DNA of 64,000 nt from the NCBI GenBank assembly GCA_025358295.1, contig JANYJY010000041.1, forward strand, positions 1 to 64,000, in the 5' to 3' direction. The position numbers and the translations under genes are program-made. The DNA comes from Gammaproteobacteria bacterium (GTDB lineage: Bacteria; Pseudomonadota; Gammaproteobacteria; Steroidobacterales; Steroidobacteraceae). Under the pieces are notes generated by a model, which saw nothing but the letters and a program-made list of their open reading frames with translations, was not told the origin of the DNA and did no database searches. Positions 1-8,681 of this stretch are shown piece by piece. Each line of letters begins with the position of its first letter. Within the stretch, counting starts at the first letter, position 1.

Positions 1-2
1 AG

Positions 3-686
3 TACTCCTTGACCTTTGACGATGGCCCCACCGACGGCATCACAACCGACCTTGCTCAGCTGTTGTATCGTGAAGGCGTTTCCGCCACATTTTTTGTGCT
101 CGGCGAACGCGCTAATCCGGCAGCACTTTCCGAAGTGGTGCAACTCGGCCATCGCCTCGGCAATCACACCTTCAGCCACCAGAACCTAGACCGTTTTAGG
201 GGCGATCACCGCGCCGAAATCGCCCGTCAAATAACTACCTGTCATGAGCAAATCGAACAGCTCGTTCCGCATCATAGGATACCGTTTCGGGCGCCGGGCG
301 GCGCGTGGTCGGACCCGCGATTTTCCGCGTTCGCCAATGATCTGCCGATATCGAAGCGCTACATCGGTCGCTACGGATGGGACATCGACGCCAACGATTG
401 GCGATTGCAGCGCCGGCATGGCCATGTCGAGAAAATTGGATTCGGCGACTTCTGCAGGCGCTTCGAACAGTCGCTCGAGGGGTTTCGGGGCGGAATTGTG
501 CTGTTGCACGACGGCTTTCCGAAAAACGAAGCGCATCTCGCCGATTCCAGGGAAAACATGGCGTTGGAGGTTGCGACGTTCGTACTGCAGACCATGCGCG
601 GCCGAGGCTTCCGTTGCGTGCCGCTGAAGGAGCCGCCGGCGTGGCGCGAGTACACGAACGCGTGGCTGCAATCCAGAGCTCTATGA
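3..686 (+). CDS. Polysaccharide deacetylase (NodB domain), 5' end outside window
   Basis: Metal-dependent deacetylase of the NodB/carbohydrate esterase 4 family, expected to remove N- or O-acetyl groups from a glycan. The reading frame is open to the window edge (Y-S-L before TFDDGP), so the TTG at 9 is not a real start and the N-terminus lies upstream. All NodB motifs are visible: TFDDGP near the left edge (metal and base aspartates), the zinc motif HTFSH, FRAPGG, the DANDW segment and a C-terminal LLHDG. The next gene begins inside this stop codon (ATGA), so the two are translationally coupled. The following glycosyltransferases suggest it trims an exported or lipid-linked polysaccharide. 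Confidence in the family is high; the substrate is unknown. Confidence 0.9.
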   Translation, partial: YSLTFDDGPTDGITTDLAQLLYREGVSATFFVLGERANPAALSEVVQLGHRLGNHTFSHQNLDRFRGDHRAEIARQITTCHEQIEQLVPHHRIPFRAPGGAWSDPRFSAFANDLPISKRYIGRYGWDIDANDWRLQRRHGHVEKIGFGDFCRRFEQSLEGFRGGIVLLHDGFPKNEAHLADSRENMALEVATFVLQTMRGRGFRCVPLKEPPAWREYTNAWLQSRAL

Positions 687-1609
687 ATGTCGTGCCAAAA
701 ATCTCGATACTCACGCCCTGTTTGAACGGCGAGCGTTATTTCAAGGAGTGCCTTGACAGCATTCATTCACAGGGCTACCCCGACCTGGAGCACATCGTCG
801 CCGATGGTGGCTCAAATGACGGCAGCTTGCGGCTCCTCAAAGGCTATCCGCAGGTAAAATTGATCAGCGCTCCCGATCGCGGGATATACGGGGCACTGAA
901 CAGGGGGCTGGCGCTTGCGGGCGGCGACATCATTGGGATTCTAAATTGCGATGATCGTTACGCCTCAGAGGTTTTCGCAGCCGTCGCCGATGCTTTTCGC
1001 GACGAGCAAGTCATGGCGGTTGTGGGCGAGGCGATCAGCTTTCGCGACGTGCAGTTGGATACCCCGATTGCCGAGAATCGTTATTCGCCCGCGGGAACAG
1101 ACCCACTGCACATGGCGACATTGGGAACACCCGCGATCAACGCGTGGTTTTTCCGCGCGGCGGTGTTCGCGCGATTGGGTACGTTCGATAGTGCTTTCAG
1201 AATCGCCGGTGATCGGGAGTTTTTGCTTCGATTTGCGTTGAGTGACTTGCGGTATCGGAAACTGCCACGCGTGACCTGCTGCTACCGTGTCAACCCGGAG
1301 TCCATGACTTTTGCGGGCAATGAGCGGATTTGGCATGCGGTGCTGCGGGAGCATCATCGGATGACGGCGGCGTATTTACGCAGAGCGAATTTGGATGGCC
1401 ACGCGCGCGAGCTGTTGAGACGCGCCCGTACGCGGGATGCGCTACACGGGGCACTGTATTCGGCGCGGCATGGCCAGGTGCGCGAATTGTTATTCCACGC
1501 GATCGCCGGATCGCGACATGACCTTATTTGGCCGATGCGATTTGTCATGCGTGCCGCGCGTATCTTGTTTGCATCGGTTCGATTCCGTAGCGCGGGTGCG
1601 TCAACTTGA
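683..1609 (+). CDS. Family 2 glycosyltransferase
   Basis: Predicted 308-residue GT-A glycosyltransferase using a nucleotide sugar. The ATG at 683 overlaps the deacetylase stop as ATGA and puts the first strand of the fold (ISILTPCLNG, residues 7-16) at the N-terminus; longer upstream starts would only add sequence read from the deacetylase gene. DGGSNDGS (41-48) is the nucleotide-binding loop and NCDD (88-91) sits where the metal-binding DxD is expected. A later GDREFLLR segment matches the acceptor/base region. No membrane segment is obvious, so it is probably cytoplasmic or peripheral. The sugar transferred cannot be read from the sequence. Its stop is overlapped by the next gene. Confidence 0.88.
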   Translation: MNVVPKISILTPCLNGERYFKECLDSIHSQGYPDLEHIVADGGSNDGSLRLLKGYPQVKLISAPDRGIYGALNRGLALAGGDIIGILNCDDRYASEVFAAVADAFRDEQVMAVVGEAISFRDVQLDTPIAENRYSPAGTDPLHMATLGTPAINAWFFRAAVFARLGTFDSAFRIAGDREFLLRFALSDLRYRKLPRVTCCYRVNPESMTFAGNERIWHAVLREHHRMTAAYLRRANLDGHARELLRRARTRDALHGALYSARHGQVRELLFHAIAGSRHDLIWPMRFVMRAARILFASVRFRSAGAST

Positions 1610-3702
1610 GTGCCTCGGCGATCACACGGCTTCGCGTCTTGGTGGTGGGCGCTGGACCGGCCGCCGTCTCGATGCATCTTCCGGTGCTCGCGGCGCTTCG
1701 CGACGGGGGCAAGATCGTGCTCGTCCTGATCTGCGACCTCGACCACGCGCGGGCGGCAGACGCGCAGGCTCGTTTCGGCTTTTTGGAGAATTCCGGGGAC
1801 GCAACGGCGGCTCTGGACCGACACGACATCGACCTCGTGTATATTTTTGGCAGTGCCCATCTACACTATTCTCTCGGGTTGGCGGCACTGCAGCGCGGCA
1901 AGCACTTGTTCGTCGAGAAGCCGATCGCGCCGTCGTTCACCCAGGCTTGCGAATTAGCCGATGCCGCCCGCCAACATGGCCGAGTTGCCGTTGGGGGTCA
2001 CAATCGGCGCTTCTATCGGGCATTCGAACTGTTACGCGAGCGCAGCGGTGCGCTGGGGTGGCGGTGCGCCGAGGCTGTATTCCACAAACCGGAATCAGCA
2101 ACTCCGGCGCCGTTCGGCGCACGCACGTGGTTAGGCGCCAATGGCATACACGCGCTGGATGCTTTGGTGTTCATGATGGGAGGACTGCCGGACCAATTAT
2201 ACGCAGTGGCCGGAGAGCCCGGCGGGGTTCAACCGAGTTGCTTTTCCGCAATCATGCGTTGGCGCGATGGCAGCCAGGGTGTATTCCTTTGCAACAACAA
2301 TGCGGGTGCGCGTCGCGAGGAATATGTGTTCCACAGAATCGGCGAGACCTACAGAATCACGGACACCGAGGTGCGACTCGAAAAGGCTGGTAAGACAGAA
2401 TTGCATGCCGTGTCGTCTTTGGGTGACGGTATCGCCGCCGAACACCAGGCGTTTCTTGACGCAGTGGTCCTCAAGAGCCTGCCGCCGCACAGCATTGCCG
2501 CGATCGCCCCATCGCTGTTCTTGGCCGAGTTGGTCGAAAACGGATTTAACGGCAGCGTCTTATTGGCGCCGCCGGCAGCAGCGGCGACACACGCCTCGGC
2601 ACTGGGTGAACGGAGTATTCTCATATCGCAGGCGGCACCCCTGCTGCCCTCGATCGCGCGCATGCTGCCCAACTACCGGTTGGTCGCCCTCGAAGAGGTC
2701 GACAATTCGCCGTGCGAGCGGCCGGATATTGTAGCCGCGATGCTCGGCAAAGGGTCAATCGCACTGACGGCGTCGACACTCGCGAAGCTGCCGCGGCTCT
2801 CCATTGTCGGCGTGATGGGTCTGTCGCTGGCCCGCCATTCGCCCGCGGCGCTGCTGTCTCGAGGCGTCACCGTGGTCAATGCCAGTTCCGCGTATGCAGA
2901 CAGCGTGGCGGAATTCACGCTAGCGCTTGCGATTCTGGCGCGTCGCCGTGCGTTTACGTCGCATGAGCTCATGCGAACCGGCGGCTGGGGGACGGCGGCG
3001 CGCCCCAGGGGACTGAAGGCAGAGTTATTTCGAGTCGCGCGGCGCCTTCGTCCGATGGCCAGGGCCGCGGGCCTGGAACAACGCTTGTTGCGATGGAGGC
3101 GAGTGGCTCAACCTTGGATGGGTTCAATGGCGCTTCACCGAGCAGAGCCGGGTGATCTGAGCGCTGCCAGCGTGGCGCTCATCGGCTGGGGCTCGATTTC
3201 GCAACGTCTCGCGCATCGGCTTGTAGAGATGAATGTTCGTGTGCGCGTCTGGAGCGAGCATGGGTCGGCGCACGAAATTCGGGCCGCTGGCGCAACTCCT
3301 GTCTCGCTCTGCGAGGCACTGGCGTGCGACATCGTGTCGTTGCACCGCGGTCTGACGCCGCAGACACGGCATTGTATTGGCACACCGGAGCTGTCCCAAC
3401 TGCGGCCCGGTGCGATATTGATCAATGTGGCACGCGGCGCGCTGGTCGAACCGGCAGCATTGCTCGCGCGCCTGCGGCTGGGGGACGTCTTTGCCTGTCT
3501 CGATACTTACGAAGATGAACCACTTCCCACGGAGGATCGGTTGCGCAGATTGCACAATGTGTTCCTGACATCCCATATCGCCGGTGGTTCGCAGGACATG
3601 CACACGGCCGCCGCGGAAGAAGTGGCTGGCAAGGTGGCGTTGCATTTGCGGGGCGGCAACGTGGCAGGGGCTTCGCTCGCCCGCCTGAGCACCATGACAT
3701 GA
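1606..3702 (+). CDS. Fusion: Gfo/Idh/MocA oxidoreductase + D-2-hydroxyacid dehydrogenase
   Basis: A 698-residue protein with two different NAD(P)-dependent dehydrogenases in one frame. Residues 1 to about 335 form a Gfo/Idh/MocA unit: a Rossmann motif VVGAGPAA near residue 14, EKP at 104-106 carrying the catalytic lysine, and an HALD segment. Residues about 340-698 form a D-isomer-specific 2-hydroxyacid dehydrogenase: GWGSISQRLA near 525, NVARGAL near 605 with the substrate arginine, DTYEDEPL with the acid, and SHIAGG near 655 with the catalytic histidine. Key residues of both halves are kept, so both may be active. The start is TTG at 1606, overlapping the previous stop as TTGA; no ATG fits. 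In this operon it probably oxidises or epimerises a sugar or installs an acidic substituent. The domain pairing is unusual. Confidence 0.85.
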   Translation: MSASAITRLRVLVVGAGPAAVSMHLPVLAALRDGGKIVLVLICDLDHARAADAQARFGFLENSGDATAALDRHDIDLVYIFGSAHLHYSLGLAALQRGKHLFVEKPIAPSFTQACELADAARQHGRVAVGGHNRRFYRAFELLRERSGALGWRCAEAVFHKPESATPAPFGARTWLGANGIHALDALVFMMGGLPDQLYAVAGEPGGVQPSCFSAIMRWRDGSQGVFLCNNNAGARREEYVFHRIGETYRITDTEVRLEKAGKTELHAVSSLGDGIAAEHQAFLDAVVLKSLPPHSIAAIAPSLFLAELVENGFNGSVLLAPPAAAATHASALGERSILISQAAPLLPSIARMLPNYRLVALEEVDNSPCERPDIVAAMLGKGSIALTASTLAKLPRLSIVGVMGLSLARHSPAALLSRGVTVVNASSAYADSVAEFTLALAILARRRAFTSHELMRTGGWGTAARPRGLKAELFRVARRLRPMARAAGLEQRLLRWRRVAQPWMGSMALHRAEPGDLSAASVALIGWGSISQRLAHRLVEMNVRVRVWSEHGSAHEIRAAGATPVSLCEALACDIVSLHRGLTPQTRHCIGTPELSQLRPGAILINVARGALVEPAALLARLRLGDVFACLDTYEDEPLPTEDRLRRLHNVFLTSHIAGGSQDMHTAAAEEVAGKVALHLRGGNVAGASLARLSTMT

Positions 3703-4442
3703 GATCGCTGTCGTCGAGGTTCATGAGACGTGTGTCGCGCGCCGGACGCGATGTGACGCGCATGTTCACGACTCCACAGCCTGCAGTCGAATTGGCGCCA
3801 GCGGGGCGATTTCAGCCGTACGACCACACGTTGCCCAATCGCTATCCATGGCTGTTCGAATTTGCGGCCGCGAACCTGGCGAACGCCGACGCGCCCAAAC
3901 TGCTGTCGTTCGGCTGTTCCCGCGGGGACGAAGTGTTTGCCCTGCGCGAGTGCTTTCCGGCCGCCGACATCAAGGGGATCGATATCGCACCGCGGAATAT
4001 TGCGATTTGTCGGGCGCGCGCACTCGAAAGCCACGTCGCCGGGGTAAGCTTCGCCGTCGCCTCAAATACCAGCGCCGAGCCGACCGAGTACTACGATGCC
4101 ATCTTCTGCTTGGCAGTGCTGTGTCACGGCGATCTTTCGACTTACGGCGCGCGGCGTTGCGATCATTTAATTCGCTTTGAAGAGTTTGCGCGCGTGGTCG
4201 GTGACTTTGGACGCTGTCTCAAGCCGGGGGGGCTGCTGTTGCTGCTCACCACTAATTTTCGTTTTTGCGATACCGAGGCGTCCCGCAATTTCGATGCGGT
4301 ACTTGAGGCAGAGCCCGAGCAGCTGGCCCCCGATGTGCTGTTCGATCGCGACAATCGGGTGCTACCGGGCGAGAAATGTCCTGCCATCGCGTTCCGCAAG
4401 CGGTACGTGAATCGCCACCAGCGCGATTCCATGGACATCTAG
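3699..4442 (+). CDS. Class I SAM-dependent methyltransferase
   Basis: Predicted 247-residue methyltransferase with a Rossmann-like fold. The glycine-rich SAM loop is LLSFGCSRGDE around residue 65, followed by the acidic GIDIAPRN segment that would bind the ribose of SAM and a later LKPGG turn typical of the class. The ATG at 3699 overlaps the preceding stop (ATGA). Its place among glycosyltransferases suggests methylation of a sugar or a lipid-linked intermediate, but the acceptor is not evident. The N-terminal 35 residues are basic and lack a signal sequence, so it should act in the cytoplasm. Confidence 0.8.
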   Translation: MRSLSSRFMRRVSRAGRDVTRMFTTPQPAVELAPAGRFQPYDHTLPNRYPWLFEFAAANLANADAPKLLSFGCSRGDEVFALRECFPAADIKGIDIAPRNIAICRARALESHVAGVSFAVASNTSAEPTEYYDAIFCLAVLCHGDLSTYGARRCDHLIRFEEFARVVGDFGRCLKPGGLLLLLTTNFRFCDTEASRNFDAVLEAEPEQLAPDVLFDRDNRVLPGEKCPAIAFRKRYVNRHQRDSMDI

Positions 4443-4445
4443 CCA

Positions 4446-5951
4446 GTGGGCCTGGCTTTCCATGGTCGATTTTTAGCGCTCGTCGAGGAGCTGGAACGGA
4501 AGTTCCCGGTGTCGCAATGGAAATGCGGTGATGTTGAGGTATGGCCGCTGGCGCGGATGGACCTCTACGTTGACATGTATTGGTCGGAGTCGCGAATCGC
4601 GCCGCCGGTGCTGCGGTCGTTGCCACTGCGTGCGCTGGCGCGTCTTGCGACGCCTCTGAATAACCTTTGGAAGAGTCGTCATGACCTGAACAATTGGATG
4701 CTGCGCCCGCGACCCGCACACGCCATATTCCTCGGCGACGGCGTATCCTTGGACTTCATCGACAATGCCTGGCACGATCGATTTTGTGAGCCGTTGATTG
4801 TGGAACTCGAACGCTGTGGGCTTCGGACATTTCTTATGCAGGGCGGCGAACTGGCGCGACTGCCTTGGCATCGACCGACGTTTTCGGCAAACATGCTGGC
4901 TGCATGGGGAGCGCTGGCAGCCAATGTCGTGGCGCCGCGGACTGAATTGCCGCAATACGACGATGTGATGCGCGTGCTTGCTGAGCAGGAAGTTACGGCG
5001 CCGTCGCTGACGCTTGGCACACTCGAGCGACGGGCTCGAGTGGTTCATGCCACCGCGAGCGCCTTTGAGCAGGTATTGCGGACAGTGAAGCCGACACTTG
5101 CCTTCGTGGTGACGTTTTATGCCGGATTGGGGGCGGCCTTTCTTGTGGCCTGTCGCAGGCAACGCGTGCTGTCGATCGATTTGCAACATTGCCCCCAGGA
5201 AGGTGCACACAAGGCTTATGGATGGTCGCAGGTGCCGCCATCGGGATATACAACCCTACCGTCCGTTTTCTGGACCTGGACCGAGCATGATGCGGCGTAT
5301 ATTCGTGGCTGGTCCGAGCGGCTCGACAATCCCTGGCATCGCAGCGTTCACGGCGGCCACACGCAGCTTGCGGGCTTTCTCGACGAGCGTTCCGGCAGCG
5401 CCGACAGATGGGATGGAAGGTTCGTATCTCAGGATGAGGGCCTCGGTTTCGAGCGCGAGATCCTGATCGCCCTGCAGCCAATTGGCGGGCAGCGCATGCT
5501 GTGGCGGAAATTGCGCGAGCAGATTGAAAAGGCACCCAAACGCTGGCGCTGGTGGATCCGTAGGCATCCTGCATCGACCCATGAGCAGGATCGGGAATAC
5601 GCAGAGTTGTTGTCGCTCAAGACACCCAATGTCGTGGTCGACGGGGCATCTGCGCTGCCCTTGCCGGCGCTGCTGAGACGCATGCACGCCATCGTATCGT
5701 TGGCATCGGGCGCCTCGGCGGAAGCCGCTGCCTTTGGCGTGCCTGCCTATTTCTTGAGCGAGGAGGCGCGTGTCCCGTTCGAGGCTCTGATTCGGCGCGG
5801 ACAGGCGAGCATTATCGAGGTGCAGCATCTGAACGCCGACCTCGAACGACTGCCCCCGGTATCCTTGCGGCCGGCGCTTTGGCGTGCCGCGCCCTTGGCC
5901 GATACGCTGCGGCGCTTGACGGAGATGGCGCATGGCTATGCCCAGTGGTAG
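4446..5951 (+). CDS. Unrecognised protein, possibly GT-B-like polysaccharide biosynthesis factor
   Basis: A 501-residue cytoplasmic protein I do not recognise. The GTG start at 4446 follows the methyltransferase stop by three bases. The N-terminal third is rich in tryptophan and arginine. The C-terminal part has short alternating strands and helices, and a stretch around SLASGASAEAAAFGVPAYFLSE (residues about 418-439) resembles the donor-binding glycine/alanine-rich loop of GT-B glycosyltransferases or capsule-type polymer transferases. That similarity is from reading only. Its position between a methyltransferase and a glycosyltransferase, with a 20-base overlap into the latter, supports a job in the same glycan pathway. 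Confidence 0.55.
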   Translation: MGLAFHGRFLALVEELERKFPVSQWKCGDVEVWPLARMDLYVDMYWSESRIAPPVLRSLPLRALARLATPLNNLWKSRHDLNNWMLRPRPAHAIFLGDGVSLDFIDNAWHDRFCEPLIVELERCGLRTFLMQGGELARLPWHRPTFSANMLAAWGALAANVVAPRTELPQYDDVMRVLAEQEVTAPSLTLGTLERRARVVHATASAFEQVLRTVKPTLAFVVTFYAGLGAAFLVACRRQRVLSIDLQHCPQEGAHKAYGWSQVPPSGYTTLPSVFWTWTEHDAAYIRGWSERLDNPWHRSVHGGHTQLAGFLDERSGSADRWDGRFVSQDEGLGFEREILIALQPIGGQRMLWRKLREQIEKAPKRWRWWIRRHPASTHEQDREYAELLSLKTPNVVVDGASALPLPALLRRMHAIVSLASGASAEAAAFGVPAYFLSEEARVPFEALIRRGQASIIEVQHLNADLERLPPVSLRPALWRAAPLADTLRRLTEMAHGYAQW

Positions 5952-6888
5952 CGCGACAAGAACGCCCACCGTTTCGGTAGTTCTTCCGACCTACAATCGA
6001 ATCAGATTTCTGGTGCCGGCGGTCGAGTCCGTATTCAATCAGAGCTTTAAGAATTGGGAATTGATTATCGCCGACGACGGATCGGCGGAGGAAACGCAGC
6101 GCTACCTTCGGGGCATTGCCGGGGACCGTGTAACGATAGTTTCACTTCTTCATTCGGGAAATCCCTCGCAAGTCCGCAATGCCGCCATCCGTGCCGCCGT
6201 CGGACGGTATGTCGCGTTCCTCGATTCTGACGATGTCTGGACACCCAACAAGCTGGCAATGCAAGTGTCCGCCTTGCAAAACAAGGGAGACGCCCGTTGG
6301 TGCTATTCAGCCTGCGAGCACATCGATGCCAGCGGCGCCAGGCTGCCGAAGAAAAATTCGCGACCAATCATGCGCCCGCAAGGGTGGATTTTCGAGCAGC
6401 TGCTGACGCTGCAAATCGGCATCGCCATGCCCACCGTGATCGCAGAAAGAACCTTGCTCGAGGAGGCCGGCTGTTTCGATGAGCAGCAGCGCTTCGGCGA
6501 ATTTCATGATCTGTGTCTGCGGCTTGCACTGAAAGGGGCTGTGATTGCGCTGGATGAGCCTTTGTGCTGGATTCGTAGCCACGACGAGCACTATAGCAGC
6601 GACAAGATCGGCGACCATGCCGGGTGGATGCGGCTTTACGAAAAAATGTCGCACTTCGCCACGACGCCACGCCTGATTCGATACTGCGCCAAAATGCGCG
6701 CGGCGACTTCCTTGAACCTTGCGCGCCAGCAAGCCTCCGCCCGGGAGTTGCGTTGCGCCGGTGCGACCTTGCTGGCAGCGACGAAGTTTTCCTGGCGTTT
6801 CCCCAGCTGGTGGTGGGGCGCGCTCAAGGGGGCAGTGCGATTGGCAGTGCCCCGGTCGGTGGCTTCCCGATTGCGCCGCGTGAACTAG
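5932..6888 (+). CDS. Family 2 glycosyltransferase
   Basis: Predicted 318-residue GT-A transferase. VSVVLPTYNR opens the fold, ADDGS forms the nucleotide-binding loop and FLDSDDVW carries the DxD metal motif; all sit in the first 110 residues, as is usual. The ATG at 5932 lies 20 bases inside the previous gene; a second ATG at 5938 is possible. The C-terminal 60 residues are basic and tryptophan-rich (FSWRFPSWWWGALKG) and may touch the membrane. It is the last gene of the plus-strand operon, and its stop overlaps the stop of the convergent ABC transporter gene by four bases. Confidence 0.88.
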   Translation: MAMPSGSATRTPTVSVVLPTYNRIRFLVPAVESVFNQSFKNWELIIADDGSAEETQRYLRGIAGDRVTIVSLLHSGNPSQVRNAAIRAAVGRYVAFLDSDDVWTPNKLAMQVSALQNKGDARWCYSACEHIDASGARLPKKNSRPIMRPQGWIFEQLLTLQIGIAMPTVIAERTLLEEAGCFDEQQRFGEFHDLCLRLALKGAVIALDEPLCWIRSHDEHYSSDKIGDHAGWMRLYEKMSHFATTPRLIRYCAKMRAATSLNLARQQASARELRCAGATLLAATKFSWRFPSWWWGALKGAVRLAVPRSVASRLRRVN

Positions 6889-8681
6889 TGAACACCGGCC
6901 AATCTGCGGAACGTCGTTGAAGCCTCGAGCAGCTCACTGTACGTGCCGCTCGCAACGATCGCGCCGCCGGCGAATTCGAAGATCGTGTCGCAGGCGCGCG
7001 CAGAGCTTAGACGATGCGCAATTAAGATAATCGTGTAACGACCGCGCAGCTGCAACAGTGTCGACATCAGCTCCTGTTCGCTGAAGCCGTCCTGGGCACT
7101 CGTGGCTTCATCCATGATCAGCACCGATGCGTTGCGATACAGCGCGCGCGCGATGCCGATTCTTTGACGCTGCCCCCCGCTCAGCCGAATGCCTCGATCG
7201 CCCACTACATGCCGATAGCCGCCCGGCAGCGTCTCGAGCATTTTATCGAGTTGGGCAAGACGTGCAGCCTCGACGAGCCGCTCGCGATCGATGTCCTCGA
7301 CCGAATGTCCCAGCGCGATGTTTTCTTCGATCGTCGTGTCCAAGAGACACACCGTTTGCGGAACATACGCGATGCACGACTGCCAGCGGGCGCGATTGGT
7401 ATCGTCGATGATGATTCCGTCGACGGCGATATGGCCGCAGGCGGGCACAAGTAGCCCGGCGAGGAGATCCACCATGGTGGTTTTGCCGGAGCCGTTTGCG
7501 CCGACGATGCCGACGGCGGTGCGCGTCTCGATGCGCATCGTCACTTGGCGCACAACGTCGCCGCGGGCTGGATCGTAACAAAATGACACCCGCTCGAGCC
7601 GAATTTCTCGGCTGGGACGATGCTGCCAGGTGCGATCCGCCGCTGCATCGCTGCGATCTTGCCGTGCCCGCGCCTGCCGTAGATCCGGCACTATCGCCTC
7701 AAAGGCCGGCTGGCCGCTACGAATTTTGACCAGCGAGGCGAATGCCTGTTGCAGAGTGGGCAGGAGTCGATAGGCCGCAAAACCCAAAAATGTGAGTTCT
7801 CCGAGCCACGATCCGACGCCGCCATCACGGCCCGCTGCCAGAAGTGCCGTCAGTACCAGGCCGAACACAGCGAGGCACTCCATGACATGCCGTGGACTCT
7901 TGGCGATAAGCTCGATTCGTGCGCCGGAGCGGGCTAGCTCCCGGCTGTGCCGTTCGAAATTGGTACGGAAGAAATCCTGAACGTGCAGCACCAGGATCTC
8001 CTTTATTGCCGCGAAGGTTTCGTCTATGACCTTGGACTGTGCGGCGAAGAGGAAGGACTGAGATTCGCCGGCGTCGTGCAGGCGCCGGCGCACCGCCAAG
8101 TAAATCGCCAGATAACCTCCGGCTAACAACAGGATTAACGACCCGGCTACACGGGGATTCAGCACCACGACCGAGGCGATGATCAGACCGCCCGTGGCAA
8201 GGTTGCTGATCAAGGCAAGTATGTTCTGCAGCACCTCGTTGGTCGAACGGGCAGTCTCGTGAATGACGTTGTTTGCCAGTAGGGTGCGATGCGTTCCGGA
8301 ATAAAAAATATAGGGTCGGGCGAGATATTCTCGCAGCAGCGCGGATTGTAGATCCGCACCAATCCAAAGCGCCAGCTTGCTCAGCGCGAAGGAACCGACG
8401 ATGTTGATGAGATTGGCGATGAACACCAAACCCACGAACGCAACGCCGAGCGCCACTTCGAAGTTGCGGGCAGACGAAAACCGTAGTCCGTCGTAGATCC
8501 AATGCAGGGCGGCGCTTTGATCAATTAGCCGTGGATTGCCCAATACCGAAAAGAAAGGCGCGATGGAGGCAATGCCCGCCACGGTCGACGCCGCCATGAC
8601 AATCGACAGGATTTGGGCGATGACTACTCGCCGCCGTTGCAGTGGTGACAGCACGCTCCAGATGTCGGATGGCAGGCTCAT
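6885..8681 (-). CDS. PglK-like ABC transporter (fused permease and ATPase)
   Basis: A 598-residue half-transporter with an N-terminal six-helix membrane domain (about 1-330) and a C-terminal ATPase. The ATPase has Walker A GANGSGKTT near residue 395, signature LSGGQRQRIGIARAL and Walker B VLIMDEATSA. The membrane domain resembles PglK-type lipid-linked oligosaccharide flippases, including the AYRLLPTLQQA segment before the linker; that is recalled family likeness, not a search result. The ATG at 8681 overlaps the upstream stop (ATGA); a start at 8741 would overlap the neighbour by 60 bases and is unlikely. It probably flips a lipid-linked glycan or exports the product of this operon. It acts as a homodimer in the inner membrane. 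Confidence 0.85.
   Translation of the reverse strand: MSLPSDIWSVLSPLQRRRVVIAQILSIVMAASTVAGIASIAPFFSVLGNPRLIDQSAALHWIYDGLRFSSARNFEVALGVAFVGLVFIANLINIVGSFALSKLALWIGADLQSALLREYLARPYIFYSGTHRTLLANNVIHETARSTNEVLQNILALISNLATGGLIIASVVVLNPRVAGSLILLLAGGYLAIYLAVRRRLHDAGESQSFLFAAQSKVIDETFAAIKEILVLHVQDFFRTNFERHSRELARSGARIELIAKSPRHVMECLAVFGLVLTALLAAGRDGGVGSWLGELTFLGFAAYRLLPTLQQAFASLVKIRSGQPAFEAIVPDLRQARARQDRSDAAADRTWQHRPSREIRLERVSFCYDPARGDVVRQVTMRIETRTAVGIVGANGSGKTTMVDLLAGLLVPACGHIAVDGIIIDDTNRARWQSCIAYVPQTVCLLDTTIEENIALGHSVEDIDRERLVEAARLAQLDKMLETLPGGYRHVVGDRGIRLSGGQRQRIGIARALYRNASVLIMDEATSAQDGFSEQELMSTLLQLRGRYTIILIAHRLSSARACDTIFEFAGGAIVASGTYSELLEASTTFRRLAGVH

Noticed and set aside
9-686. TTG at position 9 as the true start of the deacetylase
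   Set aside because: It would begin inside the first catalytic motif; the frame is open to the window edge, so the gene is truncated by the window.
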